DNA of 64,000 nucleotides from Shinella sp. (GTDB taxonomy: Bacteria; Pseudomonadota; Alphaproteobacteria; Rhizobiales; Rhizobiaceae), in assembly GCA_003248775.1 (NCBI GenBank), contig QFQX01000021.1, positions 9,183-73,182 of the forward strand, given 5' to 3'. The position numbers were made by a program, and so were the translations under genes. The number at the start of each line of letters is the position of its first letter. The stretch's first letter is position 1. Positions 27,194 through 37,700 of the stretch are shown here, one piece after another. The notes beneath the pieces were generated by a model that ran no database searches, had not been told where the DNA came from, and worked only from the letters and a program-made list of their open reading frames with translations.

Positions 27194-28601
27194 GGCGATC
27201 GGCAAGCTCTTCATCGGCCGCAAGGTCCGCGAAATCAGGCAGGCGAGTGGCAACACGCAGGCCCAGTTTGCCGACATGATCGGTATCTCGACCAGCTATC
27301 TCAACCAGATCGAAAACAACCAGCGGCCGGTTTCGGCCTCGGTGCTTCTGGCGCTCGCGGAGAAATTCGGGATCGATATCACCGAGCTTTCCTCCGGCCA
27401 GAACGACCGCCTGCTTTCGGCGCTGACGGAGGCGCTTTCGGATCCGCTGTTCGAAACCTACTCGCCGAGCCTGCAGGAGCTGAAGCTCGTCACCCAGAAC
27501 GCGCCGGGTTTCGCCCATGCGCTGATCAACTGTCACCAGGCCTATCGGCGCAACGGCGAGCAGCTGGCAAGCTATGCCGACCGCGCGGGAGCCGCGACGG
27601 CCAACGAGACGACCTCCTACGAGGAGGTGCGGGACTTCTTCCACTTCGTCGACAACTATATCCACGACATCGACCAGATGGCCGAGGGGCTGGCGGCGGA
27701 ACTCAAGCTCGGCGAGGGCGAGAATTACGCGGCGATGACCGGCTTCCTCGAAAGCCGCTACGGGGTTCGCGTGGTGCGCGGCGATGCCGGCGACGAAGCG
27801 ATCCGCCGCTACGATCCGAAATCGCGCATCCTGACGCTCAGCCGTTATGCTTCCGCGCCGACGCGAGACTTCCAGATCGCCACGCAGATCGCCCAGCTTC
27901 ATGCGGAAGCGAAGATCGATCAGGTGCTGAAGTCGGCGGGGTTCCGCACCGAGGAAGCGGTGGAGATCTGTCGCATCGGGCTGCACAACTATTTCGCCGG
28001 CGCGTTGATCCTGCCCTATCGCAACTTCCTGCAGGCGGCGCGGGAACTGCGCCACGATATCGAATTGCTGGCGGCCCGTTTCGGCGCGTCGCTGGAGCAG
28101 GTCTGTCACCGGCTGTCGACGCTGCAGCGTCCGGGGCAGAAGGGAGTGCCGATCTTTTTCGCCCGTATCGACCGGGCCGGCAACATCACCAAGCGGCACA
28201 GCGCCGCCCGCCTGCAGTTCGCCCGCTTTGGTGCTGCCTGTCCGCTGTGGAATGCGCATCAGGCCTTCGAGGCGCCGGGCCGCATCATCCGCCAGCTTGC
28301 GGAGACGCCTGACGGCGTGCGCTACCTCTGCATCGCCACGCAGGTCAACAAGGGTACGCTCGGCTTCCGGGCGGCGCAGCCGCGTTACGCGCTGGCGCTC
28401 GGCTGCGAGATTTCCTATGCCGACCAGTTCGTCTATGCCGACGATCTCGATCTTTCCAACCGGGCGGGGTTCGATCCGATCGGTATTTCCTGCCGGATCT
28501 GCGAACGGGTGAAATGCACCAGCCGCGCCGTGCCGCCGCTCAAGCACCGGCTGGTGGTGGATCACAAGGTCCGCAATGCCAACCCTTACGAGATCGAGTA
28601 A
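27192..28601 (+). CDS. pccR: PccR-like transcriptional regulator (ScfR family: XRE HTH + ImmA/IrrE-like + DUF2083)
   Basis: The protein of about 469 residues has an XRE helix-turn-helix (VREIRQASGNTQAQFADMIG, SYLNQIENNQRPVS, residues about 10-60), a middle ImmA/IrrE-like region with a degenerate protease site (IATQIAQLHAEAKI in place of HExxH), and a C-terminal DUF2083 domain with CRICERVKC. ScfR members sense short-chain acyl-CoA; PccR controls propionyl-CoA carboxylase. I chose the ATG at 27192; a TTG at 27186 is also in frame. No ribosome binding site is visible, so the mRNA may be leaderless or nearly so. It is divergent from pccB. Confidence 0.87.
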   Translation: MAIGKLFIGRKVREIRQASGNTQAQFADMIGISTSYLNQIENNQRPVSASVLLALAEKFGIDITELSSGQNDRLLSALTEALSDPLFETYSPSLQELKLVTQNAPGFAHALINCHQAYRRNGEQLASYADRAGAATANETTSYEEVRDFFHFVDNYIHDIDQMAEGLAAELKLGEGENYAAMTGFLESRYGVRVVRGDAGDEAIRRYDPKSRILTLSRYASAPTRDFQIATQIAQLHAEAKIDQVLKSAGFRTEEAVEICRIGLHNYFAGALILPYRNFLQAARELRHDIELLAARFGASLEQVCHRLSTLQRPGQKGVPIFFARIDRAGNITKRHSAARLQFARFGAACPLWNAHQAFEAPGRIIRQLAETPDGVRYLCIATQVNKGTLGFRAAQPRYALALGCEISYADQFVYADDLDLSNRAGFDPIGISCRICERVKCTSRAVPPLKHRLVVDHKVRNANPYEIE

Positions 28602-28631
28602 GCGCCGGATCGCGCCGTTATCAGCTTGAAA

Positions 28632-29528
28632 TCAGGGCCGGAGCTCTTCCGTCATCAGGTCGATGAAACGTCTGACGCGAGGTTCCAACAGGCGTTTGTC
28701 GGGATAGAGCGCGACGATGTTGACGTCGCCGGACTGAATCTCGGGAAGCACCTGTCGCAGGCGGCCTTCGGCCAGATCGTCCTTGACCAGAAAATCAGGA
28801 AGAAGGGCAATGCCAAGCCCCGCGACGGTGGCATCCCTGAGTGCTTCCCCGCTGTCCAGCCGCAGGCGGCTGCGACCGGGTGCCTTGATCCAGCCGCCAT
28901 CCTTGCCGGGAAAACGCCAGCCCTGTCGCTGGTTCCGGCTGGTGAAAATCAGGCAGTCATGGCTGGCGAGACCGTCGACATCTTCAGGCTCGCCGCGCTC
29001 GGCCAGATAAGAGGGCGCGGCGCAGAGCAGTGCCCTGAAACGGGCGACGACGCGGGACACCATGCGGGAATCGGAGGTCTTGACGCCGATCCGGATGGCG
29101 AGGTCGAAGCCTTCCTCGACGATATCCTCGACCCGATCGGTGAAACTCATCTCCACCTGCACCTCCGGCCAGTCCGCCAGATATCTGCGGATGAGGGGAA
29201 GCAGGACCAGCCGCCCGAAGGCATCGGGCACCGTTAGCCGCAGCACCCCGCGCGGGGTGCCGAGGGTTCCTGCGACGCTTGCTTCGGCCTCGTCGACGGT
29301 GGCGAAGATGCGCAGTCCATGCTGGTAGAAGACCCGGCCTTCGTCGGTGAGGCTGAGATTGCGGGTGGTGCGGTTGAGGAGGCGCGTTCCGAGACGTTCC
29401 TCAAGGCGGAGAAGCGCCTTTCCCGCCGCCGACCGCGACAGTCCCATGGCCTTGCCTCCGGCAACGAAGCTTCCGGCATCGACGACCGCCATGAAGACCT
29501 GGATATCGCTCAGATTGGCGCGCAGCAT
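28632..29528 (-). CDS. LysR-family regulator
   Basis: The 298-residue regulator has the HTH FMAVVDAGSFVAGGKAMGLSRSAAGKALLRLEERL and a CrgA-type effector domain (LRLTVPDAFGRLVLLPLIRRYLADWPEV). GGAG lies 6 bases before the ATG at 29528; the open frame up to 29654 overlaps the opposite RidA gene. It is divergent from the RidA-family gene (119-bp gap) and probably controls it. Confidence 0.88.
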   Translation of the reverse strand: MLRANLSDIQVFMAVVDAGSFVAGGKAMGLSRSAAGKALLRLEERLGTRLLNRTTRNLSLTDEGRVFYQHGLRIFATVDEAEASVAGTLGTPRGVLRLTVPDAFGRLVLLPLIRRYLADWPEVQVEMSFTDRVEDIVEEGFDLAIRIGVKTSDSRMVSRVVARFRALLCAAPSYLAERGEPEDVDGLASHDCLIFTSRNQRQGWRFPGKDGGWIKAPGRSRLRLDSGEALRDATVAGLGIALLPDFLVKDDLAEGRLRQVLPEIQSGDVNIVALYPDKRLLEPRVRRFIDLMTEELRP

Positions 29529-29647
29529 GAACACTCCGATGGTTCGCTTCTGTGTCGACGTCCGTTCGTCAATCGACCGGCTATAGCAATCCCGTCCGGC
29601 GCAGGCCGCGAGATGACCCGCCGATGACGACAGGAAGGAACGGAGAC

Positions 29648-30055
29648 ATGACACAAACCCTTGGCCGTTTGAACCCGCCGACGCTGCCCGATGCGGGTGC
29701 GCTGGGTTATTCGCAGATTACCACCGTCGAGCCGGGGCGGCTTGCCTTCATATCCGGGCAGGTGGCGTGGCAGCCGGGTGGCGAGCGCGCGCCGGAAGAC
29801 CTTGCCGAACAGGCGCGGCTGGTGGTCGCCAATGCAAAGTCGGCGCTCGATGCTATCGGGGCGACGCCCGGCGACATCGTCATGGTGCGGCTCTACGTCA
29901 CCGACCTGACACCGGAACGGGTCGGAGAAGCGATGCCCGTCGTGCTTGCTTTTCTGGACGGCGCGAAGCCAAGCCTGACCGGCATCGGCGTTGCCGCGCT
30001 TGCCGGACCGGATCTCCAGATGGAAATGGAGATGGTGGTTCGCCTGCCGTCCTGA
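29648..30055 (+). CDS. RidA family (YjgF/YER057c/UK114) protein
   Basis: The 135-residue protein fits the RidA family: RLAFISGQVAWQPGG, DLAEQARLVVANAKSALDAIG, GDIVMVRLYVTDL and a terminal MEMEMVVRLP in place of the usual VEIEAVA. RidA proteins form trimers and deaminate reactive enamine/imine intermediates; subfamilies Rid1-7 lack full activity in some cases. The catalytic Arg of classic RidA (near KPARSCVEV) is not obvious (here GAKPSLTGIGV), so it may belong to a non-canonical Rid group. CGGAGAC precedes the ATG. Confidence 0.82.
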   Translation: MTQTLGRLNPPTLPDAGALGYSQITTVEPGRLAFISGQVAWQPGGERAPEDLAEQARLVVANAKSALDAIGATPGDIVMVRLYVTDLTPERVGEAMPVVLAFLDGAKPSLTGIGVAALAGPDLQMEMEMVVRLPS

Positions 30056-30057
30056 GT

Positions 30058-31131
30058 TCAACCGAACAAGGGCTGCGGGTGAGGTTGAAAGAAAGGTTCG
30101 ACGATACCGGGGCCGATGGCGTCGAGGCTCGGCGGCGCCCATTTCGGATTGCGGTCCTTGTCGATGATGGCGGCGCGGATGCCCTCGTAGAAATCCGGCG
30201 TGTGCAGTATCCGGGCTGTCGCGGCGAATTCGCGTTCGAGGCATGTCTTGAGGTCGGGCGATTTGCGCGCAGCTCTCAGGAGCGCCAGCGTCACCTTCAG
30301 GCTGGTCGGCGATTTCGCCATCATGGCGGAGCGGATCTTTTCCGCAAACGGGTTCGCCTCCGCCGCAAGGGCGGCCTCGATCTCCTCGACGGTGTCGAAA
30401 CAGAAGCACCGATCGATCAGAGCCCGGTTATCGGTGAATTCGCCTTTCGGCGGCGAGGTTGCGGCTGCGTCCACCAGCAGGGAAACGTCCTTGTGGGTCG
30501 TGCCGGGCAGAAGGATCGTCAGCTTCTCGGCAAGATCGGCAAGATCGGAGGCCGGCACGAACCAGTCGGCGAAGCAGGCTTCGATGGCATCGGCCGCACC
30601 GATCGCCTCGCCAGTCAGGCCCATCAGCGTGCCGAGCTCGCCCGGCGCTTTCGCCAGAAGCCATGTCGCGCCGATATCGGGGAAGAAGCCGATGCCGGTT
30701 TCCGGCATGGCGAGCTTCGTCGTGTCGGTGACGATGCGGTGGCTTCCGTGGCTGGATACGCCGACGCCTCCGCCCATGGTGATGCCTTCCATGAAGACCA
30801 CATAGGGTTTCGAATAGGAGGCGATATGGGCATTCATGCGGTATTCCGCCCGCAGGAAATCGGCCGCGCGTCCGTCGCCGGCCTTGCCGCTTTCATAGAA
30901 GCTGCGGATGTCGCCGCCGGCGCAAAGTCCGCGTTCGCCTTCGCCGGTCATCAGAACGGCGGCGATTTCGGGGTCCTTTTCGAAACGGTCGAGCGCTGCC
31001 TCTATGGCCTTCACCATGTCGAGCGACAGGCTGTTCAGCACCCGTGGACGGTTGAGCAGGATCAGGCCGAGGCTTCCCTGCCGTCCCGTCAGCACATCCT
31101 CGCCCGTCATTTCCGCCGAAAGATAGCGCAT
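30058..31131 (-). CDS. 3-hydroxyisobutyryl-CoA hydrolase (ECH_2 family)
   Basis: The 357-residue enzyme is a crotonase-fold hydrolase. It shows LNRPRVLNSLSLDMVKAI, oxyanion-hole GLCAGGDIRSFYE, FMEGITMGGGVGVSSHG and LAMPETGIGFFPDIGATWLLA, all typical of HIBYL-CoA hydrolase, which releases 3-hydroxyisobutyrate from its CoA ester in valine degradation. A strong GGGGGAGACGG site precedes the ATG. It follows the acyl-CoA dehydrogenase by 29 bp, forming a two-step valine-pathway operon. The 2-methyl-branched product feeds to propionyl-CoA, handled by the pcc/mutase genes nearby. Confidence 0.9.
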   Translation of the reverse strand: MRYLSAEMTGEDVLTGRQGSLGLILLNRPRVLNSLSLDMVKAIEAALDRFEKDPEIAAVLMTGEGERGLCAGGDIRSFYESGKAGDGRAADFLRAEYRMNAHIASYSKPYVVFMEGITMGGGVGVSSHGSHRIVTDTTKLAMPETGIGFFPDIGATWLLAKAPGELGTLMGLTGEAIGAADAIEACFADWFVPASDLADLAEKLTILLPGTTHKDVSLLVDAAATSPPKGEFTDNRALIDRCFCFDTVEEIEAALAAEANPFAEKIRSAMMAKSPTSLKVTLALLRAARKSPDLKTCLEREFAATARILHTPDFYEGIRAAIIDKDRNPKWAPPSLDAIGPGIVEPFFQPHPQPLFG

Positions 31132-31160
31132 GTTCCGTCTCCCCCTGAGTGTGCTGGCCG

Positions 31161-32300
31161 TTATCTTCCAAGAATGGAGCGGGCGACGATCACCCGCATG
31201 ATCTCGTTGGTCCCCTCGAGGATCTGGTGCACACGCAGATCCCGGACGATCTTTTCAATGCCGTATTCAGCGAGATAGCCATAGCCGCCATGCAGCTGCA
31301 AGGCCTGGTTGGCAACCGTGAAGCACCGGTCGGTCACCAGCCGCTTGGCCATGGCGCAGAGAACAGTGGCATCTGACGCCTTGTCATCGAGCGCGGTTGC
31401 GGCGCGCCAGAGGAAGGTGCGTGCCGCTTCCAGGTCGATGGCCATATCGGCAAGCGTGAATTGCAGGGACTGGAAATCGGCAAGCGCATGGCCGAAAGCC
31501 TTGCGTTCCTGAACATAGGTCGTCGCCTTCCTGAACGCTGCGCGCGCCCCGCCGAGCGAGGCCGCGGCAATGTTGAGGCGGCCGCCGTCGAGCCCGGACA
31601 TGGCGATGCGGAAGCCTTCTCCCTCCGCGCCGAGCCGCTGGCTTGCGGGCACCCGCACGCCATCCAGCATGACGGCACGGGTGGGCTGGGCGTTCCAGCC
31701 CATCTTCTTCTCGTTGGCGCCGAAGGTGAGACCTTTTGCGTCGCCGGGCACGAGGAAGGCGGAGATCCCCTTCGGCCCGTCCTCGCCGGTGCGGGCCATG
31801 ACGATGTAGAGGGCGCTTGTTCCGGCGCCGGAGATGAACTGTTTCTGGCCGGTCAGCACGTAGTCGTCGCCATCGCGCACGGCGCGGGTTTTGAGCGCAG
31901 CCGCATCCGAGCCGCAGCCGGGCTCCGTCAGGCAGTAGCTCGCCAGCGCATCCATGGTGGCAAGGGCGGGCAGATGTTCCTCGCGCTGCTCGGGCGTGCC
32001 GTAGCGGTCGATCATCGTCGCGCACATGTTATGGATGGAGATATAGGCGGCGACCGTCGGGCAACCGGTGGCGAGCGCCTCGATGATGAGGGCGGTGTCC
32101 AGCCGTCCGAGACCGGAGCCGCCGACATCGTCGGCCACGCAGATCGCACCGAGGCCGAGACCTCCCGCCTTCCTTAGCGTGTCGACCGGGAAGTGCTTAT
32201 TCTGGTCCCATTCCAGCGCAAAGGGCGCCAGTTCGTCGTCGGCGAATTCCGTCGCCATGTCGACAAAGGCCTGTTGCTGATCGCTCAGGTTAAAATCCAT
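31161..32300 (-). CDS. Acyl-CoA dehydrogenase, isobutyryl-CoA dehydrogenase-like
   Basis: The 379-residue flavoenzyme has acyl-CoA dehydrogenase marks: YCLTEPGCGSDAAALKTRA (FAD/substrate binding), QFISGAGTSALYIVMAR, RKAFGHALADFQSLQFTLADM and HQILEGTNEIMRVIVAR with the catalytic-region Glu. Pairing with HIBYL-CoA hydrolase argues for isobutyryl-CoA to methacrylyl-CoA. The ATG at 32300 follows GGAGGACCAGC. The enoyl-CoA hydratase between the two steps is not in the window. Confidence 0.88.
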   Translation of the reverse strand: MDFNLSDQQQAFVDMATEFADDELAPFALEWDQNKHFPVDTLRKAGGLGLGAICVADDVGGSGLGRLDTALIIEALATGCPTVAAYISIHNMCATMIDRYGTPEQREEHLPALATMDALASYCLTEPGCGSDAAALKTRAVRDGDDYVLTGQKQFISGAGTSALYIVMARTGEDGPKGISAFLVPGDAKGLTFGANEKKMGWNAQPTRAVMLDGVRVPASQRLGAEGEGFRIAMSGLDGGRLNIAAASLGGARAAFRKATTYVQERKAFGHALADFQSLQFTLADMAIDLEAARTFLWRAATALDDKASDATVLCAMAKRLVTDRCFTVANQALQLHGGYGYLAEYGIEKIVRDLRVHQILEGTNEIMRVIVARSILGR

Positions 32301-32427
32301 GCTGGTCCTCCGCATTCCGCCGTTTCTCCCGAACGGCGTTCGCTCGAAGGCTTATCATGATCCGGCCGGGGCGATCATCCCGGCCGAAAGTCGGAGACGT
32401 GTTCGAACCCTTGTCGGCTTCGCGGTG

Positions 32428-32650
32428 CCCCTCATCCGCCTGCCGGCACCTTCTCCCCGTAAACGGGGAGAAGGAACTTGCCGCAGCATTTCGTTTCCCT
32501 CTCTCCGCTTGCGGCCAGGCCATCGCCCATCAGGGACGGCGTTAAGGTATTCTTGACTTTCCGCCTTGTGGGGATGGGGAACGGATACGTTGCAGCGAAC
32601 CTCCTTCTCCCCGCTTGCGGGGAGAAGGTGCCGGCAGGCGGATGAGGGGC
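32428..32650. repeat. Two family A mosaic elements in opposite orientation
   Basis: The left copy (from 32428) reads CCCCTCATCCGCC...CTTCTCCCCG-taaa-CGGGGAGAAG and ends in a decayed second hairpin near 32516. The right copy (32602-32650) is inverted: CTTCTCCCCGCTTGCGGGGAGAAG then GCCGGCAGGCGGATGAGGGG. The 414-bp gap between the ALDH and acyl-CoA dehydrogenase genes holds nothing else I can support. Confidence 0.8.
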
Positions 32651-32714
32651 AACGACACAAGATGGCGGCGGGTTATGCAGCGTGGAAGGAATCCAGGGCA
32701 GCTTCCCGAAATCC

Positions 32715-34229
32715 TCAGATCACCGCGCAGACGGTTTTCATTTCCAGATAGTTGTCGAGGCCGGGGGCGCCGTTCTCATAGCCCCAGCCGGATTGCTTGT
32801 GGCCGCCTTTCGGCAGTTCCGGCGAGAAGTAGGAATGGCAGTTGATCCAGATGGTGCCGGCCTTTACCCGGGCGGCGAGCCGGTGGGCGTAGGAAAGATC
32901 CTGCGTCCACACGCTGCCGGCAAGGCCATAGGGGCTGTCATTGGCATAGGCGATTGCTTCTTCCGGATCGTCGAAGGGGGTGACGGCGACGACGGGGCCG
33001 AAGATTTCTTCGCGCATCATGCGCATGTCGGGACGGACCGAGGTGACCACGGTCGGCTCGAAGAAGGTGCCGAATTCGCCCGTCTGGTTGCCGCCGGAGG
33101 TAATCTCCGCGCCTTCCGACCTGCCTTCCGCGATAAAGCCCGCCACGCGGTCGGCCTGCTTGCGGTTGACCAGCGGGCCGAGATCGGTGCCGGCGTCGAG
33201 GCCGTGGCCAAGGGTGAGGGCGGCGGCTGCCTTCGACAGGCCGTCGACGACTTCTTCATAGACGGCGCGGTGGGCATAGACACGGGAACCGGCGACGCAG
33301 ACCTGTCCGGAATTGGAAAAGATGCCGCGGGCGATGCCGGGGATGGCGAGCGCCATGTCGGCATCCGGCATGACGATGGCGGGGGACTTGCCGCCGAGTT
33401 CGAGCGTCAGCTTCTTCAGGTTGCCCTGTGCGGCCGAGACGATCAGCTTGCCGACCTCAGTCGAGCCGGTGAAGGCGACCTTGTCGACATCGGGATGGGC
33501 GGTCAGCGCCGCGCCGACCACTTCGCCGAAACCGGTGACGAGGTTGACGACGCCCTTCGGGAGGCCTGCCTCCAGCATCAGTTCGACGAGGCGGATGGCG
33601 GTGAGCGAGGTTTCCTCGGCGGGCTTCAATACGACGGTGCAGCCGGCGGCGAGCGCGGGCGCAAGCTTCATCGCCGCCATCAGCATGGGCGAGTTCCACG
33701 GCGTGATCGCGGCGACGACGCCGACCGGTTCGCGCGTGGTGTAGGCGAAGATCTGCTTGCCCTCCGGCTGGTAGGCGATCGAAGTCGGGATTGTCGTGCC
33801 GAGGATCTTGGTGCAGAAGCCGGCGAAATAGCGAAATTGTTCTGCCGATGCGGGGATTTCCCCGAAGCGGCCGGTCTTGAAGCTCTTGCCCTGATCGAGC
33901 GTTTCCAGTTCGGCCAGTTCCTCGACATGGGCGTCGATCAGCTCGGCGATCTTCCACAGAAGCTTGCCGCGTGCCGAAGGCGTCATACCTTTCCATTCCT
34001 TCGAGGTCAGCGCGGCGCGGGCGCTGGCGACGGCTTCGTCGACATCCGATGGGGTGGCTTCGGCGAGTTCGGCGAGCAGCCTGCCGGATGCCGGATCGAA
34101 GGTTTCGAAGCGCTTGCCGGAGCCTGCGTCCCGCCAGACGCCGTCGATGAGGATCTGTTTTTGCCGGCGGGCGAGAAAGGCCCTCGCGCCTTCGCTGCGG
34201 GGTTCGGGCGTCTTGATGGTGATGGTCAT
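32715..34229 (-). CDS. Aldehyde dehydrogenase family protein
   Basis: The 504-residue enzyme is an NAD(P)-dependent aldehyde dehydrogenase: PWNSPMLMAAMKLAPALAAG, FTGSTEVGKLI, LELGGKSPAIV with the general-base Glu and FSNSGQVCVAGSRVY with the nucleophilic Cys. Closest classes by eye are betaine/gamma-aminobutyraldehyde dehydrogenases. GGAGACTGAC precedes the ATG at 34229, 1 base after the 2Fe-2S subunit stop, so it is coupled to the molybdenum hydroxylase genes. Oxidation of an aldehyde produced in the same pathway is likely. Confidence 0.88.
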   Translation of the reverse strand: MTITIKTPEPRSEGARAFLARRQKQILIDGVWRDAGSGKRFETFDPASGRLLAELAEATPSDVDEAVASARAALTSKEWKGMTPSARGKLLWKIAELIDAHVEELAELETLDQGKSFKTGRFGEIPASAEQFRYFAGFCTKILGTTIPTSIAYQPEGKQIFAYTTREPVGVVAAITPWNSPMLMAAMKLAPALAAGCTVVLKPAEETSLTAIRLVELMLEAGLPKGVVNLVTGFGEVVGAALTAHPDVDKVAFTGSTEVGKLIVSAAQGNLKKLTLELGGKSPAIVMPDADMALAIPGIARGIFSNSGQVCVAGSRVYAHRAVYEEVVDGLSKAAAALTLGHGLDAGTDLGPLVNRKQADRVAGFIAEGRSEGAEITSGGNQTGEFGTFFEPTVVTSVRPDMRMMREEIFGPVVAVTPFDDPEEAIAYANDSPYGLAGSVWTQDLSYAHRLAARVKAGTIWINCHSYFSPELPKGGHKQSGWGYENGAPGLDNYLEMKTVCAVI

Positions 34230-34230
34230 G

Positions 34231-34716
34231 TCAGTCTCCGATGGCGAGCGACTGCTCGCGAATGCGGCGGGCGGCATTGAGCGCGCCGCGAATGATCGAG
34301 TGATAGCCGGTGCAACGACAGATATTGCCTTCCAGCCCGGCCCGGATTTCCTCTTCGCCGGCGTCGGGATTTTCCGTAAGCAGGGCGGTCAGCGCAATGG
34401 AAAAGCCCGGCGCGCAATAGCCGCATTGGAAGGCATTTTCCTCCTCAAGTCCGGCGCGGATGGCGGGGCCAAGCGGATGGGCGTCGAGGCCTTCGACGGT
34501 GACGATATCGGCGTCCTCGATCTGCCAGGCCATGATGAGGCAGCCGTTCACGGCCTTGCCGCCGACGAGCACGGTGCAGGCGCCGCAGCGGCCGACGGAA
34601 CAGGCGATCTTGGTGCCGGTCAGCGTCAGCCGGTCGCGCAGGATATCGGCGAGACGGGTTTCCGGTGGGCATTCGACGGTGACCGGTTTGCCGTTGAGGG
34701 TGAAGGTGGCGGTCAT
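34231..34716 (-). CDS. 2Fe-2S subunit of a molybdenum hydroxylase (xanthine dehydrogenase/CoxS type)
   Basis: The 161-residue electron-transfer subunit has a plant-type ferredoxin domain with Cys in ACSVGRCGACTVLVGG and CLIMAW, and a four-helix second cluster domain with CGYCAPGF and CRCTGYHSI. It shuttles electrons from the Mo centre to FAD. Its ATG overlaps the stop of the large-subunit gene (ATGA), and the ALDH follows. Confidence 0.93.
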   Translation of the reverse strand: MTATFTLNGKPVTVECPPETRLADILRDRLTLTGTKIACSVGRCGACTVLVGGKAVNGCLIMAWQIEDADIVTVEGLDAHPLGPAIRAGLEEENAFQCGYCAPGFSIALTALLTENPDAGEEEIRAGLEGNICRCTGYHSIIRGALNAARRIREQSLAIGD

Positions 34717-37700
34717 GCGGGCAGCTCCATGACCTCGAGGATGGAGGCGGGCGGAACGGGCGTGGTGACCGGCCAGTGGCCGATGGCGGCGGCGACCGCG
34801 TTGGCGATGGCCGGGGTGACCGCGCCGATGCCGAGTTCGCCGGAGCCGCGAGGCCCGAGATCATCGCCGGGATCGAGGCCTTCCAGCGCGAAGGCCCGCA
34901 TGGTCTTCGGCGCATCCTGTATGCCGGGCAGCATGTAGGTATCGAGATTGGCGGTGAGGTAGGAACAGTCCCGCATCGGCGCATCCTCGGTGAGGGTGAA
35001 GCCGAGGCCCTGCACCGCGCCGCCTTCGAGCTGGCCGAGATAGGCGGCAAGGTCCATCACCGGGCCGGCGGCGGAATGCTGGTGCAGGTCGAGCACGCGG
35101 ATTTCGCCGGTGACGCGGCTTACCGCCACGCGGGCGAGCGCTGCGCCGAAGGCGAAGATGTAGCGGGCATTGGCGGCGGAATAGTCGGTTTTCGGGAACT
35201 CGTAAGCGACGGTGACGCTCGGCAGGTCCGCTTCGGGAATGTTGTCGGCAAGGTCGCGGTAAGAGATCAGGATCTCGCCGCTGTTGGAGCCGCGTTCGGC
35301 AAGGCCGCCGGGGGCGAAGGCCAGGGTTTCGGGATCGCGGCCGAGGATCTCGCCGGCGGCGGCGCGGATCTTTGCCGAGAATTCGGGGGCGGCCTTTTTC
35401 GCCGAGGCCCAGACGACATAGGTGCCGCGCGACGCGGTGGTGGAGCCGGATTCGGGCGCAAGCCGCGTGTCGCCGATCAGCGGCTTCACGTCATTGCGGG
35501 TGCAGCCGAGTTCGGCCGAAATCGTGGCCTGAATGAGCGGAAGGAGACCTTGTCCCATCTCGTCGAGGCCATAGGCACCTTCGATGAAACCGTCCTTCGT
35601 CAGCGCGAGGCGGCCGCCGGCAGGGTCCGGGATGACGGAACCGAGGCCGTTGCCCTGATAGTTCATCGCCATGCCGGTGCCGGTGATCCATTCGCCGTCA
35701 TCGGAGATGCCCTGCGGTTTCGTCCAGATATCTGAGGCGCGGGCGGCGGCGAGCATTTCGACGACGCGTTCGGATTTGGAGACTTCCTGACCGAGATAGC
35801 CTGACGTTCCCGGCACACGCATGTTGCGGGCACGGATTTCGAAGGGCGAGAGGCCGCAGAGCTTCGCCAGCCGGTCCATCTGACATTCCACGGCATAGGT
35901 CATCTGGTTGGCGCCGAAGCCGCGGAAGGCGCCGCAATTGCCGTTATTGGTGTAGACGAGGCGGCCATGGGTGGAAATGTGCGGGGCTTCATAAGGGCCG
36001 GTGGAATGTTCCATCGCGGTTTCCAGCACGCCGGGGCCGAGCGAGGCATAGGCGCCCGCATCGGCCAGCACCTCGACCTCCTGTGCGAGCAGCATGCCAT
36101 CGGCATCGCAGGCCGTCCTCATGCGGATCGTCATGGGATTGCGCTTCTGGCCGGCCAGCACGGACTCGGCGCGGGAGAGCTGGAGGCGGACGGGCTTTCC
36201 GGCCTTCAACGCAAGGAGCGCCAGCGCCGGCTGGATGGAAAGTTCGTCCTTGCCGCCGAAGGCGCCGCCGGTCGGAGAGGTGACGACGCGGATCTTCTCT
36301 TCGGGAAGATCGAGGATGCGGGATAGTTGCAGCCGGTCGCGACCGCCATGCTGGCCGCCGGCAAAGACGTTCAGCGTGCCGTCGGGTTCCACGAAGGCGT
36401 GGCCGCCCTCAGTTTCCATGAAGCCGTGCATCTGGCGCGGGGTGACGTAGGTATCCTCGATGATGTGGGTAGCGGTAGTAAAGCCCTGTTCGATGTCGCC
36501 GCGATGGAAGAAAAGCTCGCGCTGGAGATTGCCCTGTTCGTGGACCAGCGGAGTCTCGGCGGCGAGCGCCTTTTCCATGTCATCGACCGGCGGCAGCGGT
36601 TCATATTCGACGCGGATCAGGGAAAGCGCCTTTTCGGCGGTTTCGGCATTGACTGCCGCGACGGCTGCGACCGTGTCGCCGCGATAGCGCACCTTGTCGC
36701 GGCACATGGCCGGCTGATCCTGCACGACGATGCCGAAGCCGTTGAGGCCCTTCACGTTCCGGTGGGTGACGACCGCCGCGACACCGGGCAGGGCTTCCGC
36801 CGCGCTGGTGTCGATGGAGAGGATTTTCGCATGGGGAATGCCGGCGCGCAGAATGCGGCCGACAAGCATGTCGTCTTGTCGCCGGTCGGTGAGATAGGCC
36901 ATCTCGCCCCGGATTTTTGGCCGGGCATCCGGGCGGACATGCCAGCGCGCGGGTTCCAGAGCATGGGAAAGTTCGGTTTCGTCGGCGAGACCGTCCGCTG
37001 GTTCCGGCGGGCGGGCGGCGGGAAACAGGCTGCGTCCCGGCAGTCGCCCGCCGAGGCCGTGAACGATGGCGTTGGCGGCGACACGGCGGCGATAGGCGCC
37101 GGTGCGGAAGTCGTCATCGGGAGCGATGATCGTGTCGAGAAGACAGGCGTGCAGGGCGGTCCAGTCGATATCGGCGAGCGGTTGACCGGTCAGCAGGGTC
37201 TCCGCGGTCTTCAGGCGGGCGGCCGGAACGACGCCGCCGCCGACTGCAAGGCGGGCCTGCGAGACGCCGCCGTTTGCAACGGTCAGCCGGGCGGCGGCGT
37301 TGATGACGCTCGGCGTGAAGGCAGCGCGCAGCCCGGTCTTGCGGAAGAGGTGGCGGTCGACGGCATCCTGCGGGGCGATGTGCACGGCGGCGAGGAAGGC
37401 AAGCGGGTCGGCGGGGCGGGCCAGCCAGTCTTCAAGGGAGAGGATTGCCGGACCCGAAGGTGTGGAGATTTCCAGTCCGGCATCAAGCGCAAGAAGGGCG
37501 GGCAGCAGGCATCCGGTGCGGCCGGCGATGTTGCCGCCGATGGTGGCGAGATTACGCACCGAGGGGCCGGCGACGACCTTGAGGGCCGCATGCAGCAGGG
37601 GGAGGCCGGATGCGATGGCGGGGGCGGCGATCAGGCTGTTCAGGCTGGCAAGCGCGCCGATGCGGATGCCTCGCGCTCCGGTCTCGATGCCGCTCATGCC

